Shown here: one piece after another, positions 53,632 through 64,000 of the stretch
Layout: every line of letters begins with the position of its first letter
How positions within the stretch are numbered: position 1 is the first letter of the stretch
Assembly: GCF_002362315.1 (NCBI RefSeq)
Contig: NZ_MTZV01000003.1
Span: 481,737-545,736 of the forward strand
DNA from: Paraburkholderia acidicola
Lineage (GTDB): Bacteria; Pseudomonadota; Gammaproteobacteria; Burkholderiales; Burkholderiaceae
Reading direction: 5' to 3'
Length of the DNA stretch: 64,000 nt
Made by a program: the position numbers and the translations under genes
Notes under the pieces: model-generated
What the model saw: only the letters and a program-made list of their open reading frames with translations
What the model was told of the DNA's origin: nothing
Database searches by the model: none

Positions 53632-53655
53632 ACGCAGCGCCGGGCGGCGCTGCGT
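53632..53655. terminator. GC-rich hairpin downstream of uvrB
   Basis: ACGCAGCGCC-GGGC-GGCGCTGCGT forms a strong stem about 40 bp past the uvrB stop on the minus strand. The following T run is short, so the termination role is uncertain. Confidence 0.55.
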
Positions 53656-53695
53656 CATTCTTTCGTGGGCTTTCGTTGCGCTTCGGTGAAGCGGG

Positions 53696-55786
<2,091 letters not shown>

Positions 55787-56166
55787 GGGGAGCAGCGTCC
55801 TCAGCGGGAGCAAAGGACTATTCTAGCGTTTCGGCCAGCCGCGAGCCGCACATGCAACCGGTCTGCTGTCAGTACGCTGGCAGGAGGAGTCTGGATTGAA
55901 TCGGGTACTTGCTGCCGGGCGAACCTTTTCACGGTCGCGCCGTGCCTCGATCCGGCACTTAAACGCCGATGCAATGCCGATACCCGCCGCGCGAGCTTTT
56001 TTGCCGCAAAAAACCGCCTGGCGGCGCGGCGCGAGCCGAAAAGCCCCCAGGATTCGATACAATGGCGGGCTGTGTGTTTGCGCTACCGCCCGGTCGCCGT
56101 TTTGCCGACTGACTGCGGGCCGGTCGCGCGTGAAGCCGCCCTTCTTCTCACTACTGCCGAACCATC
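55787..56166. promoter_or_regulatory. Divergent promoter region of uvrB and the aminotransferase gene
   Basis: About 380 bp without a gene. A TACAAT hexamer at 56058-56063, 104 bases before the aminotransferase ATG, is a likely -10. A GC-rich hairpin (CCGCCTGGCGG) lies near 56017. I see no LexA box by eye for uvrB. Confidence 0.4.
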
Positions 56167-57366
56167 ATGTCTCTCTTTTCCGCCGTCGAACTTGCCCCCC
56201 GCGACCCGATCCTGGGCCTGAACGAAGCCTTCAACGCCGACGCGCGCACAACCAAGGTGAACCTGGGCGTGGGCGTCTATACCAACGAAGAAGGCAAGAT
56301 CCCGCTGCTGCGCGCAGTGCGCGACGCGGAGAAAGCACGTGTCGAAGCGGCATTGCCGCGCGGCTACCTGCCGATCGAAGGGATTGCCGCATACGACGCC
56401 GCGGTGCAAAAGCTGCTGCTCGGCAACGATTCGGCGCTGATCGCCGCGGGCCGGGTCGTGACGGCACAGGCGCTGGGCGGCACGGGCGCGCTGAAAATCG
56501 GTGCGGATTTCCTGAAGCGGCTGAATCCGGCCGCCAAAGTCGCGATCAGCGACCCGAGCTGGGAAAATCACCGCGCGCTGTTTGAAGGCGCCGGGTTCGA
56601 AGTCGTGTCATACCCGTACTACGACGCCGCCACCCACGGCGTGAATTTCGCCGGCCTGCTCGACGCACTGAACAGCTATGCCGCGGGCACCGTCGTCGTG
56701 CTGCACGCGTGCTGCCACAACCCGACCGGCGTCGATCTCACCCCGGATCAATGGAAGCAGATCGTCGACGTCGTCAAGACGCGCGAACTGGTGCCGTTCC
56801 TCGACATCGCGTATCAGGGCTTCGGCGACAGCATCGACGCAGACGCCGACGCGGTCCGCCTGTTTGCAGCTTCCGAGCTGAACGTATTCGTTTCGTCGTC
56901 GTTCTCGAAGTCGTTCTCGCTGTACGGCGAGCGTGTCGGCGCACTATCGATCATCACCGGCAGCAAGGAAGAAGCCACGCGTGTCCTGTCGCAGTTGAAG
57001 CGCGTGATCCGCACGAACTACTCGAATCCGCCGACGCACGGCGGTTCGGTCGTCGCTGCCGTGCTCGCTGCGCCGGAACTGCGCGCAACGTGGGAAGCGG
57101 AACTCGGCGAAATGCGCGACCGTATTCGCGCGATGCGTAATGGTCTGGTCGAACGTCTGCAGGCGGCCGGTGTGTCGCGCGACTTCAGCTTCGTCAATGC
57201 GCAGCGCGGCATGTTCTCGTACTCGGGGCTGACTGCGGCACAGGTGGATCGTCTGCGCGACGAGTTCGGTATCTATGCGGTCAGCACGGGGCGTATCTGC
57301 GTCGCGGCGCTGAACACGCGTAACCTCGATGTGGTCGCTGGTGCGATCGCGCAGGTTCTGAAGTAA
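56167..57366 (+). CDS. Aromatic/aspartate aminotransferase
   Basis: A 399-residue PLP enzyme of fold type I, class I (tyrB/aspC-like). N-terminus DPILGLNEAFNADARTTKVN, LGVGVYTNEEG, HNPTGVDLTPDQW, the PLP Lys in SSSFSKSFSLYGERVG, and the C-terminal Arg in YAVSTGRICVAALN. It transaminates Phe, Tyr, Asp and related 2-oxoacids. AspC and TyrB cannot be separated by sequence alone. Confidence 0.95.
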   Translation: MSLFSAVELAPRDPILGLNEAFNADARTTKVNLGVGVYTNEEGKIPLLRAVRDAEKARVEAALPRGYLPIEGIAAYDAAVQKLLLGNDSALIAAGRVVTAQALGGTGALKIGADFLKRLNPAAKVAISDPSWENHRALFEGAGFEVVSYPYYDAATHGVNFAGLLDALNSYAAGTVVVLHACCHNPTGVDLTPDQWKQIVDVVKTRELVPFLDIAYQGFGDSIDADADAVRLFAASELNVFVSSSFSKSFSLYGERVGALSIITGSKEEATRVLSQLKRVIRTNYSNPPTHGGSVVAAVLAAPELRATWEAELGEMRDRIRAMRNGLVERLQAAGVSRDFSFVNAQRGMFSYSGLTAAQVDRLRDEFGIYAVSTGRICVAALNTRNLDVVAGAIAQVLK

Positions 57367-57444
57367 CGCATCTCGAAGCTGCTGGGCCTGTTCTGTCTGC
57401 GGTACGACGAACTGCCCGGTCAGTCAGCCTGCGGTCGTAAAAGC

Positions 57445-57474
57445 GGCGCTCCCTGCGGAGCGCCGTTGCTTTTT
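57445..57474 (+). terminator. Terminator after the aminotransferase gene
   Basis: GGCGCTCC-CTGC-GGAGCGCC hairpin with GTTGCTTTTT after it. Confidence 0.88.
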
Positions 57475-57504
57475 GCGGTTCGAATCGCTCACGTCGGTGA
57501 GCGC

Positions 57505-58761
57505 TCAACGAGCGTCGCGGTGAATATCGTGCGTGACGAAACCCGCATCGTTATCGGGTAACGCAAGCCACCCAGGCTGCGCCAGCGAACGGCGAATATC
57601 CTCCAGACCGCTGTCCCAGTGCTCGCGCATCGTCGACAGACCGAACTGGTAGTCCTTGTACTGCCCTTCGTATTCTTTCTGCCGGTATATCAGGTGAATC
57701 ACGTTATATCGTTTGGAACACGCGAGGTCCTCCGCGACCTTGCACCAGCGGTCATCCTGATGCTCGGGTGCGACCCGGTCGAGCACCTCGCGCAGCACAT
57801 GACGGAAACGCTGCGAGCGTTGCAGCATGTCGGTGACTAGCCGCGTGCGGCTCGAATACTGAATATCCTTCATGCGGCCCTGAACGTCGGTGATGCTGCC
57901 CGGCACCGGACCGAGCGCACTCCACAAGTCGACCTGGAACGCGAGCGTGTCCTGACGCGGTGTCGTCTGAACCACTTCGTAGAGCGGCGTATTCGACATC
58001 AGGCCGCCGTCCCAGAAGTACTCACCGTCGATCTCCACCGCGGCAAAACCAGGCGGCAGCGCACCGGACGCGATGAAGTGCTCGGCACGCAGCGTCATGC
58101 GGGTGTTGTCGAAGTAAGCGAAATTGCCGGTGCCGACATTCACCGCGCCCACCGACACGCGCAATTCGCGCGCGTTGATCCGGTCGAAATCGCACAGGCG
58201 CTCAAGCGTCGCCTTGAGCGGCGTGGTGTCGTAGTAGCTGGCAGTTTGCGGAGACCCGGAGACAGTCGGCAAAGGCGGCGGAAAACGCGGCACGAAAAAG
58301 CCCTTCTGTCCTTCGACGATCGCACCCATCGCTTGCATCGCCGTGAAGGCCCTGCGGACGGTATCCGTGGAATTGAACAGCGCGTGCTCGACGAACGGCG
58401 GCAATGGTGGCCCAAATGCCGGCTGGCAGATCGTTTCCCAGAACTCCCGCAGGCGTGCCACGCGATGCTCGGGCGCGTTGCCGGCAATGATCGCGGTATT
58501 CAACGCGCCGATCGAAATACCCGCGAGCCAGGTCGGTTGGATGCCCGCTTCGTCGAGCCCCTGGTATACGCCAGCCTGATAGGCGCCCAGTGCACCACCG
58601 CCCTGGAGCATCAGCGCGATCGATTCGTACTTCGGCAAATCGACGGGAGCAATCGATCGGGCTTTGCCGGCCGCCTGCGCTTTTGCCTTTGCCTTCGCGG
58701 GCGCCTCGCTATTTCCGTTGCGCGCGCTCGCGCGTGCCTGTCCGGTGTTGTTTCGCGTCAT
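57505..58761 (-). CDS. Patatin-like phospholipase with DUF3734
   Basis: A 418-residue protein. The oxyanion motif [15 protein letters not shown], the nucleophile elbow GISIG (Ser in [11 protein letters not shown]) and the catalytic Asp in [12 protein letters not shown] are intact. The C-terminal DUF3734 region runs to the end. ATG 58761 is chosen because AAGGAG lies 9 bases upstream; a start six codons earlier lacks this. The N-terminal 45 residues are low-complexity and Ala/Lys-rich. It is probably a lipid acyl hydrolase, often linked to polyhydroxybutyrate or membrane turnover. Confidence 0.92.
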   Translation of the reverse strand: MTRNNTGQARASARNGNSEAPAKAKAKAQAAGKARSIAPVDLPKYESIALMLQGGGALGAYQAGVYQGLDEAGIQPTWLAGISIGALNTAIIAGNAPEHRVARLREFWETICQPAFGPPLPPFVEHALFNSTDTVRRAFTAMQAMGAIVEGQKGFFVPRFPPPLPTVSGSPQTASYYDTTPLKATLERLCDFDRINARELRVSVGAVNVGTGNFAYFDNTRMTLRAEHFIASGALPPGFAAVEIDGEYFWDGGLMSNTPLYEVVQTTPRQDTLAFQVDLWSALGPVPGSITDVQGRMKDIQYSSRTRLVTDMLQRSQRFRHVLREVLDRVAPEHQDDRWCKVAEDLACSKRYNVIHLIYRQKEYEGQYKDYQFGLSTMREHWDSGLEDIRRSLAQPGWLALPDNDAGFVTHDIHRDAR

Positions 58762-59006
58762 CACGATGCTCCTTTTCACCTGTCCGTGCAGCTCGCGTGA
58801 GTCAATCTACCGCCATGACTCACGATGACAGAACGACCGGTCGGGGTCGTTCAAACGAATGCAAGGTCGCAACCACCGCTCTTATTGTGCATGAAGCACG
58901 CACAACGCGACGCGAACCCGCGTTGCGCAGCCCCCTGGCCCCACGCACTCGTGCAGATCGGATTAAGCTGTCGGATTGCGATCGATTACTTTCGAAGGAG
59001 ACGCGA

Positions 59007-59978
59007 ATGAATTACCGGCGACTCGGCCGCTCCGGCCTGCAGGTCAGCGAACTGTCCATCGGTTCATGGGTTACGTACGGCAATCAGGTCGACCGCAGTG
59101 CCGCTCGCGAATCGCTTGCGGCGGCGCGCGATGCGGGTGTCAATTTCTTCGACAACGCCGAAGTCTATGCGAGCGGCCAGTCGGAAGAAATCATGGGCCA
59201 CGCGCTCAAGGAACTGGGGTGGTCACGTGTCAGCTACATCGTGTCCACCAAGTTCTTCTGGGGATTGAATGAAGCGCCGAACCAGTATCACACGCTGAAC
59301 CGCAAATACCTGCTCAACGCAATCGATGCCTCGCTGAAACGCCTGCAACTCGACTACGTGGATCTCGTGTTCTGCCATCGCCCCGATCCGAACACGCCCG
59401 TCGAAGAAACGGTCTGGGCGATGAGCGACATGATTGCGCGCGGCAAGGCGTTGTACTGGGGAACCTCCGAATGGAGCGCCGATGAGATCCGAGCCGCTTA
59501 CGAAATCGCGGAGCGGCATCACCTTCATAAACCTGTCATGGAACAGCCTCAATACAACCTGTTCCATCGCCGGCGCGTCGAGCAGGAATACAAGCGGCTC
59601 TATGAAGACATCGGACTTGGTCTGACGACATGGAGTCCGCTTGCATCGGGCCTGCTGACCGGCAAATACCGTAACGGTGTACCCGCCGACAGTCGCGCGC
59701 AATTGCAGGGCTACGACTGGCTGCGCAAGCAGGTCACCGATGCCGGCAAGAACGATGTAGTCGGCAAGCTCGGCAGCGTGGCGGACGAACTCGGGTGCTC
59801 GATTGGACAACTGGCTATCGCGTGGATTCTCAAGAATCCGCATGTGAGCACGGTGATTACCGGCGCTTCGCGCGTGGAGCAGATCGCCGAGAACATGAAG
59901 GCACAGGACGTCGCGGCAAAAATCACACCGGAGCTCAAGCTGAAGATCGAGGAGATCGTTGGCGATATAGAAGCGTAG
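59007..59978 (+). CDS. Aldo/keto reductase (Kv-beta-like)
   Basis: A 323-residue NADPH oxidoreductase with a TIM-barrel fold. The tetrad residues Asp ([11 protein letters not shown], also Tyr), Lys (VSTKFFWG) and His ([10 protein letters not shown]) are in place, and [16 protein letters not shown] and [14 protein letters not shown] are typical of the potassium-channel-beta-like subgroup. ATG 59007 follows CGAAGGAGACGC. The substrate is unknown. Confidence 0.94.
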   Translation: MNYRRLGRSGLQVSELSIGSWVTYGNQVDRSAARESLAAARDAGVNFFDNAEVYASGQSEEIMGHALKELGWSRVSYIVSTKFFWGLNEAPNQYHTLNRKYLLNAIDASLKRLQLDYVDLVFCHRPDPNTPVEETVWAMSDMIARGKALYWGTSEWSADEIRAAYEIAERHHLHKPVMEQPQYNLFHRRRVEQEYKRLYEDIGLGLTTWSPLASGLLTGKYRNGVPADSRAQLQGYDWLRKQVTDAGKNDVVGKLGSVADELGCSIGQLAIAWILKNPHVSTVITGASRVEQIAENMKAQDVAAKITPELKLKIEEIVGDIEA

Positions 59979-60144
59979 CGGCGTTAGGGTTCGCCAAAGC
60001 TTGCCGGGGCAGGACAGCGGTGCGTGTCGCGTACAATACGCGACCGCACCGAAGTACGCGGTAGCGGTCCCGCGCCATGACAGATGCCGCAAAGATCCTC
60101 CGACACCTCCGATTCATCGTCTTACGCCAGCTTCACGCGAAATC

Positions 60145-60990
60145 ATGCTCAGCTACCGCCATGCCTTTCATGCAGGAAATCACGCCGACGTCCTGAAACA
60201 CGCGATCGTCGTGCAATTGCTGCGCTATCTCGAGCAGAAAGACAAGTCGTACTGGTACATCGATACGCACGCCGGCGCTGGCGTGTATTCGCTGAAGGAA
60301 GGCTACGCGACGAAGACCGCCGAATTCGAAACCGGCATCGGAAAACTGTGGGCGCGCCAGGATCTGCCGCCCGTGCTCGCCGAGTATGTGAATGAAGTCG
60401 CGGCGCTCAATGCCGATGGCCAACTGCGCTATTACCCGGGCTCACCGTATCTGGCATGGCGGCTGATGCGCGAGCAAGACCGTATGCGGCTGTTCGAAAT
60501 GCACAGCACCGAGATCGACGTGTTACGCCACAACTTCCGCGATGCCGGCCGGCGCGCGCTGCTCTATTCCGGCGATGGTTTCGAGGGCATCAAGGCGCTG
60601 CTGCCTCCCCCGCCCCGTCGTGCACTGGTGCTGATCGACCCGTCGTACGAGGACAAGCGCGACTATCACCGCGCACTGGTGTGTGTCGAAGAAAGCTTGC
60701 GGCGCTTTGCGAACGGTACCTATGCAGTCTGGTACCCGCAGGTGACGCGGCTCGAATCGCAACGCTTCCCTGACCAGTTAAAGCGTCTGCAGGAGCGCAA
60801 CTGGCTGCACGTTTCCCTGACGATCGGCAAACCGCCAACGGACGGTTTCGGGCTCTTTGGCAGCGGTATGTTCATCCTGAATCCGCCGTATACGCTCGCG
60901 AAAGCGATGAAAGAAACGTTGCCGTGGCTCGTCGATGCGCTGGGTCTCGATGCGGCCGCTCAGTTCAAGATCGAGCATCGCGGCGATTGA
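60145..60990 (+). CDS. rlmJ: 23S rRNA (adenine-2030-N6) methyltransferase RlmJ
   Basis: A 281-residue SAM-dependent methyltransferase. The start MLSYRHAFHAGNHADVLKH and IDTHAGAGVYSL (SAM site) are hallmarks; the catalytic motif is LVLIDPSYEDKRDY, where the usual DPPY/E form is DPSYE. ATG 60145 is preferred. Confidence 0.95.
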   Translation: MLSYRHAFHAGNHADVLKHAIVVQLLRYLEQKDKSYWYIDTHAGAGVYSLKEGYATKTAEFETGIGKLWARQDLPPVLAEYVNEVAALNADGQLRYYPGSPYLAWRLMREQDRMRLFEMHSTEIDVLRHNFRDAGRRALLYSGDGFEGIKALLPPPPRRALVLIDPSYEDKRDYHRALVCVEESLRRFANGTYAVWYPQVTRLESQRFPDQLKRLQERNWLHVSLTIGKPPTDGFGLFGSGMFILNPPYTLAKAMKETLPWLVDALGLDAAAQFKIEHRGD

Positions 60991-61076
60991 AAGTGTTGGA
61001 ATTGTCGAGCCGTCTTTCGATCTGGGGAACGACGCTTCGATCTTGAAGCGCGACCTGCGCTAGCCGGAACAGCGCT

Positions 61077-61427
61077 CTATTGCGGCGACGATGGGATCCG
61101 CAGACGCGGTTTCGGAGTCGACTGAGGCTGCGTGCCCGCCGGCAATTCGATGTAGGGCGCAACGATAATCGGCGGTGACGCATTGGGCGCGAGTTCTGTC
61201 GGCGTTGCAATGGGTTGCGCCTCAACGATGCGCGCATGCGAAAGCGGCGCGGTTTGCAGCACAGTGCCGCTTTGCCCATCGCTGATGCCTTTCTGCGTAT
61301 CGAGGATCAACGGCTGCCCTCCGCCCGTCGATAGCGCGAACGCGACCTGTGCGGCGAAAGCCGAGGTCAGAACCGTCATTACGGCAAAGAACGCGAGCAA
61401 AAAGCGTAGCAAGCGGATCGGGATCAT
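61077..61427 (-). CDS. Hypothetical exported protein
   Basis: A 116-residue protein starting MIPIRLLRFLL, with a signal or membrane helix (AFFAVMTVLTSAFAAQVAF) followed by a Pro/Thr-rich low-complexity tail (VAPYIELPAGTQPQSTPKP). No family is recognised. ATG 61427 is preferred to an upstream ATG that would add 16 non-typical residues. Confidence 0.6.
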   Translation of the reverse strand: MIPIRLLRFLLAFFAVMTVLTSAFAAQVAFALSTGGGQPLILDTQKGISDGQSGTVLQTAPLSHARIVEAQPIATPTELAPNASPPIIVAPYIELPAGTQPQSTPKPRLRIPSSPQ

Positions 61428-61629
61428 AGCGAAGACCGGGTGGGTAGCCAGTGAGATACGGGGTGCCGCCGACAACGCCTTACCTTACCTCTGGTGGTCA
61501 CGTTCCGGCTAGAACAATACGCGCGGGCGAGCGATTCACAGGCCCCAGATGTGACGAAGCCCCGCACCTGGCGAGGCTTTGAAGCTTCACTGCCGGGCGG
61601 CGACAGGCGCCGCGCACGAGCAGATGGGC

Positions 61630-61776
61630 TTACAGCGAGTAGCCGCTGGTTTCGAGCGAACGGATGCGTTGCTCGAGCTGGACGATGTCGGTCGACGACG
61701 CCAGATAGGCCTCGCGGCGGTTACGTTCGGCAGATTCAAACCAGTTGCTCAGCTTTTCAACGACGTAGGCAATCAT
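61630..61776 (-). CDS. DUF3563 small protein
   Basis: A 48-residue protein starting MIAYVVEKLSNWFESAERN and ending RIRSLETSGYSL, typical of DUF3563 in Burkholderiaceae. ATG 61776 is preceded by TTGGAGAACATC. It is mostly one amphipathic helix; the role is unknown. It is shorter than most gene finders keep. Confidence 0.85.
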   Translation of the reverse strand: MIAYVVEKLSNWFESAERNRREAYLASSTDIVQLEQRIRSLETSGYSL

Positions 61777-62069
61777 GATGTTCTCCAAGGATCAGTATGA
61801 ACCCCTGGTGGAAATATCATCAGGGATTTCCCTTAAAAGGGTTAACCCGCATTATAGCCCTCCGACGTTGTTTTGCTAGTGAAATGCTCGACTGACGTGC
61901 ATTCCGTTTTGGAATGGTGCAGGGTTTTTCTCCTGACAAGCTGTTGATTTCAAAGAAAATTGATTTACCTCAAATAGCCGGTGTGGAAATTTTGTCTAGA
62001 ATTTGCACCGATATGGAGCATTTGCGTTGCGTGGTTGCAACGTGTCGTGAATCGGGTTGCACCGCACCT
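61777..62069. other. Intergenic region, no gene seen
   Basis: About 290 bp between the DUF3563 gene and cueR, both on the minus strand. It contains an AT-rich stretch (61900-62000) that may hold the DUF3563 promoter. Confidence 0.4.
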
Positions 62070-62492
62070 TCAATCAGCGTGACAACCCGCGGCAGGCATT
62101 GCCCGTGTATCGGCCAGCCGCTCGAGAATCGGACAATCCGGCCGCCCATCGCCATGGCAATGCGCCGCAAGGTGAGCAAGCGTATCGCGCATTTCGGTCA
62201 GCTCCGCAATCCGACGATCGAGCTCGGTCACATGCTCAAGTGCGATCGACTTCACCTCGGCACTCGCGCGCGAGCGGTCTTGCCAGAGCGCCAACAACTT
62301 GCGAATATCCTCGACCAGAAAACCGAGGCGCCGCGCCTGACGGATGAAACGCAACGAGTGAACCTCCGGCGCGCTGTAAATGCGGTAGCCCGCTGCCGTG
62401 CGCGCCTTGGCGCTCAGAAGTCCAACGCTCTCGTAGTAGCGGATCATTTTTGCTGTGACACCTGACTCACGTGCTGCCTCGCCGATATTCAT
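62070..62492 (-). CDS. cueR: CueR-type MerR-family copper regulator
   Basis: A 140-residue regulator. The N-terminal MerR helix-turn-helix (IGEAARESGVTAKMIRYYES, GLLSAKARTAAGYRIY) is followed by a dimerisation helix. The metal-binding loop has two Cys residues (CHGDGRPDCPIL), as in CueR for Cu(I). ATG 62492 (MNIGEAA) is preferred. It is divergent from copZ with a CueR operator between the two. Confidence 0.94.
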   Translation of the reverse strand: MNIGEAARESGVTAKMIRYYESVGLLSAKARTAAGYRIYSAPEVHSLRFIRQARRLGFLVEDIRKLLALWQDRSRASAEVKSIALEHVTELDRRIAELTEMRDTLAHLAAHCHGDGRPDCPILERLADTRAMPAAGCHAD

Positions 62493-62524
62493 CGCTCTAT
62501 CCTCCAATCGATCGTTTTATGCTA

Positions 62525-62547
62525 CACCTTCCCACGGTGGGAAGGTG
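62525..62547 (+). promoter_or_regulatory. CueR operator in the copZ promoter
   Basis: A near-perfect palindrome (arms ACCTTCCC and GGGAAGGT around five bases) matches the MerR/CueR operator type and lies in the spacer between a weak -35 (TACACC) and a -10 (TATGGT). The long spacer is the typical design for activation by DNA distortion. It lies 85 bp before the copZ start. Confidence 0.85.
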
Positions 62548-62631
62548 TATGGTTCTTCGGACGATCGGCAAATCAGACGTGTGCCGCTCGTCGTGTCTCC
62601 ATGTCCATTTCTATTTTCATGAGGTTATTCG

Positions 62632-62847
62632 ATGACTGTCGAATTCAAAGTTGAAGGCATGAGTTGCCAGCATTGCGTTGCAGCCGTTACCCAGGCGATT
62701 CGCGAGCAGGACGCCGTGGCCGACGTGCGAGTGGACCTCGCGGCCGGCCGGGTCGCGGTCGATTCACAACAGACGCCGGATGTATTGAAGGCCGCAATCG
62801 CCGAAGCCGGCTACGTCGTGGTCGACACGCAGGCCACAACCAACTGA
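62632..62847 (+). CDS. copZ: Copper chaperone CopZ (HMA domain)
   Basis: A 71-residue heavy-metal-associated domain with the GMSCQHC Cu(I) site. ATG 62632. The CueR operator upstream makes it copper-inducible. A copper ATPase, its usual partner, is not next to it in this window. Confidence 0.92.
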   Translation: MTVEFKVEGMSCQHCVAAVTQAIREQDAVADVRVDLAAGRVAVDSQQTPDVLKAAIAEAGYVVVDTQATTN

Positions 62848-62864
62848 TCGAGGAACAAAGCTGA

Positions 62865-63803
62865 ATGTTCACAGTTGCGATCATTGGCGCTTCGGGTCTG
62901 CTTGGACGTGCGGTCATCGACGAACTCGTGCAAGAACGCGACTGGCGGGTCATCCCGACGGCATTTCGCCGCACGACTGCGAACATGGTTTCTCTCGACA
63001 TTCGCGATGCCCGGGCTGTGGCGCAGTTTGTCGAGCGCGAAGCTCCGGATGCCATCGTGATCGCGGCCGCGGAGCGTCGCCCCGATGTGTGCGAACGCGA
63101 ACCTCTGCAGGCGCGCGCGTTGAATGTCGATGCTGTTCGTACAGTGGCGACCGCGGCAAACCGGATCGGCGCGTGGACCTTGTCCATCTCGACCGATTAT
63201 GTTTTCGACGGTACCCGACCGCCTTATCGTTGCGATGACTCACCGTCACCAATCAATGCTTACGGCCGGAGCAAAGAGGAAGGTGAGCGCGCACTGCTCG
63301 ATACGGCCCAGCAAGGTTGCGTGCTGCGTTTGCCGCTGCTTTATGGGCCGATCATCGACTGGCAGGAATCGGCGGTGACTAGCCTTGTGCCGGCGATTGC
63401 GGGATCAGCGGGATCAGCGGACGCTGCGCCCGCTGTCATGGACGCGTGGGCGATCCGTTACCCGACCTATACGCCTGATGTCGCGTTTGTCATCAAGCAG
63501 TTGCTCACACGACATTCGCGCGGAGAGAGTATCTGCGGCATTGCGCAGTGGTCAGGTGATGAACCTATGACGAAACACGACATCGCTATGCGCCTTGCCG
63601 ACGCACTGCAGCTGAATGCCAATCTGATCCGCCAGACGACGCCCGTCGACTCAACGCCTCGGCCACGTGATTGCCATCTGGATTCGAGTCGCCTGGAGAG
63701 TTTGGGTATCGGTCGCCGTACGCCCTTCGATGTGGCGATCAGACAGGTATTGGCGAAATTTCCGTGGAATGGGGATATCGAGACTTGGGATATCGAGACT
63801 TGA
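62865..63803 (+). CDS. RmlD/MAT2B-like NAD(P)-dependent sugar-nucleotide reductase-like protein
   Basis: A 312-residue extended SDR protein. The Rossmann motif is IIGASGLLGRAV; the active site Tyr/Lys are in NAYGRSKEEGE; the family signature is ISTDYVFDGTRPPY. It starts 17 bp after copZ and may be cotranscribed with it. The substrate is unknown. Its last residues repeat (DIETWDIET), reflecting a 15-base direct repeat, probably slippage. Confidence 0.88.
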   Translation: MFTVAIIGASGLLGRAVIDELVQERDWRVIPTAFRRTTANMVSLDIRDARAVAQFVEREAPDAIVIAAAERRPDVCEREPLQARALNVDAVRTVATAANRIGAWTLSISTDYVFDGTRPPYRCDDSPSPINAYGRSKEEGERALLDTAQQGCVLRLPLLYGPIIDWQESAVTSLVPAIAGSAGSADAAPAVMDAWAIRYPTYTPDVAFVIKQLLTRHSRGESICGIAQWSGDEPMTKHDIAMRLADALQLNANLIRQTTPVDSTPRPRDCHLDSSRLESLGIGRRTPFDVAIRQVLAKFPWNGDIETWDIET

Positions 63804-63836
63804 ATGGCGGGTTTATCAAACCCGGCCCGTAAACGG

Positions 63837-63868
63837 CAAGACCCCGCTGGTTAAGGGCGGGGTCTTGT
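63837..63868. terminator. Strong hairpin terminator of the rrn operon
   Basis: CAAGACCCCGC and GCGGGGTCTTG form an 11-bp stem. It is 16 bp beyond the 3' end of 5S rRNA on the minus strand and also follows the RmlD-like gene on the plus strand, so it is probably bidirectional. Confidence 0.88.
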
Positions 63869-63883
63869 CTTGCAGCATGAGGA

Positions 63884-63999
63884 GCCTGACGATTACCTAC
63901 TTTCACACGGGCAATCCGCACTATCATCGGCGTGGAGTCGTTTCACGGTCCTGTTCGGGATGGGAAGGGGTGGTACCGACACGCTATGGTCATCAGGCA
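63884..63999 (-). rRNA. rrf: 5S ribosomal RNA
   Basis: About 116 bases on the minus strand begin TGCCTGATGACCATAGCG and end GTAATCGTCAGGC, with pairing of the two ends and the conserved CCCATCCCGAACAGG loop. It is the last gene of an rrn operon whose 16S/23S genes lie beyond the right edge. Confidence 0.97.
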
Positions 64000-64000
64000 T

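Noticed and set aside
63770..63803. Tandem 15-base repeat at the end of the RmlD-like gene as a recombination site
   Set aside because: It is in frame at the very end of the gene and best explained by replication slippage.

Overview
The window looks like a chromosome segment of a high-GC betaproteobacterium, most likely Burkholderiaceae (Burkholderia/Paraburkholderia type). This is inferred from several gene sets found together: an ftrABCD-type ferrous iron operon, a bfd-tonB-exbB-exbD cluster, hemP, class I fumarase, a split acs / DUF4212 / VC_2705-type symporter locus, and a 5S rRNA gene whose sequence fits that group. No taxonomic search was run.

Region 1 (about 1-14.9 kb) is an accessory island. 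It starts with a lipoprotein subtilase (910-2532). A Tn3-family composite transposon lies at 2625-13062, with matching 148-bp inverted ends and a 5-bp target duplication TAGCA on each side. It carries tnpA, a frameshifted tyrosine recombinase with a nearby candidate resolution site, a marR / isochorismatase-like / broken MFS cassette, a gntR / tauE / DUF1634 cassette, and fragments of other mobile elements. The insertion splits a short ORF that overlaps the end of the subtilase gene. A P4-type integrase (13202-14410) lies just beyond it.

Region 2 (14.9-22.1 kb) holds secreted proteins of unknown role, a GNAT acetyltransferase overlapping a second-type folD, and a DUF1501/DUF1800 pair.

Region 3 (22.2-34.4 kb) is a type VI secretion effector island. 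On the minus strand the order is vgrG, Eag-type chaperone (DUF1795), PAAR-RHS toxin, AT-rich candidate immunity gene. On the plus strand there is a second candidate effector with a hydrophobic hairpin, a multi-pass membrane protein (candidate immunity) and an orphan tssF.

Region 4 (34.5-64 kb) is mostly core. It contains acetate metabolism (acs, DUF4212, symporter), fumarase, iron storage and release (bfr, bfd), TonB energy transduction, LysR/pirin, OsmC, hemP, the ftrABCD operon, uvrB, an aromatic/aspartate aminotransferase, patatin, aldo/keto reductase, rlmJ, and a cueR/copZ copper switch with a clear MerR-type operator. The 5S gene at the right edge is the end of an rrn operon running leftward into the window. 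Fur-box-like sites upstream of bfr, bfd, hemP and ftrA suggest that the iron genes are coordinated by Fur.
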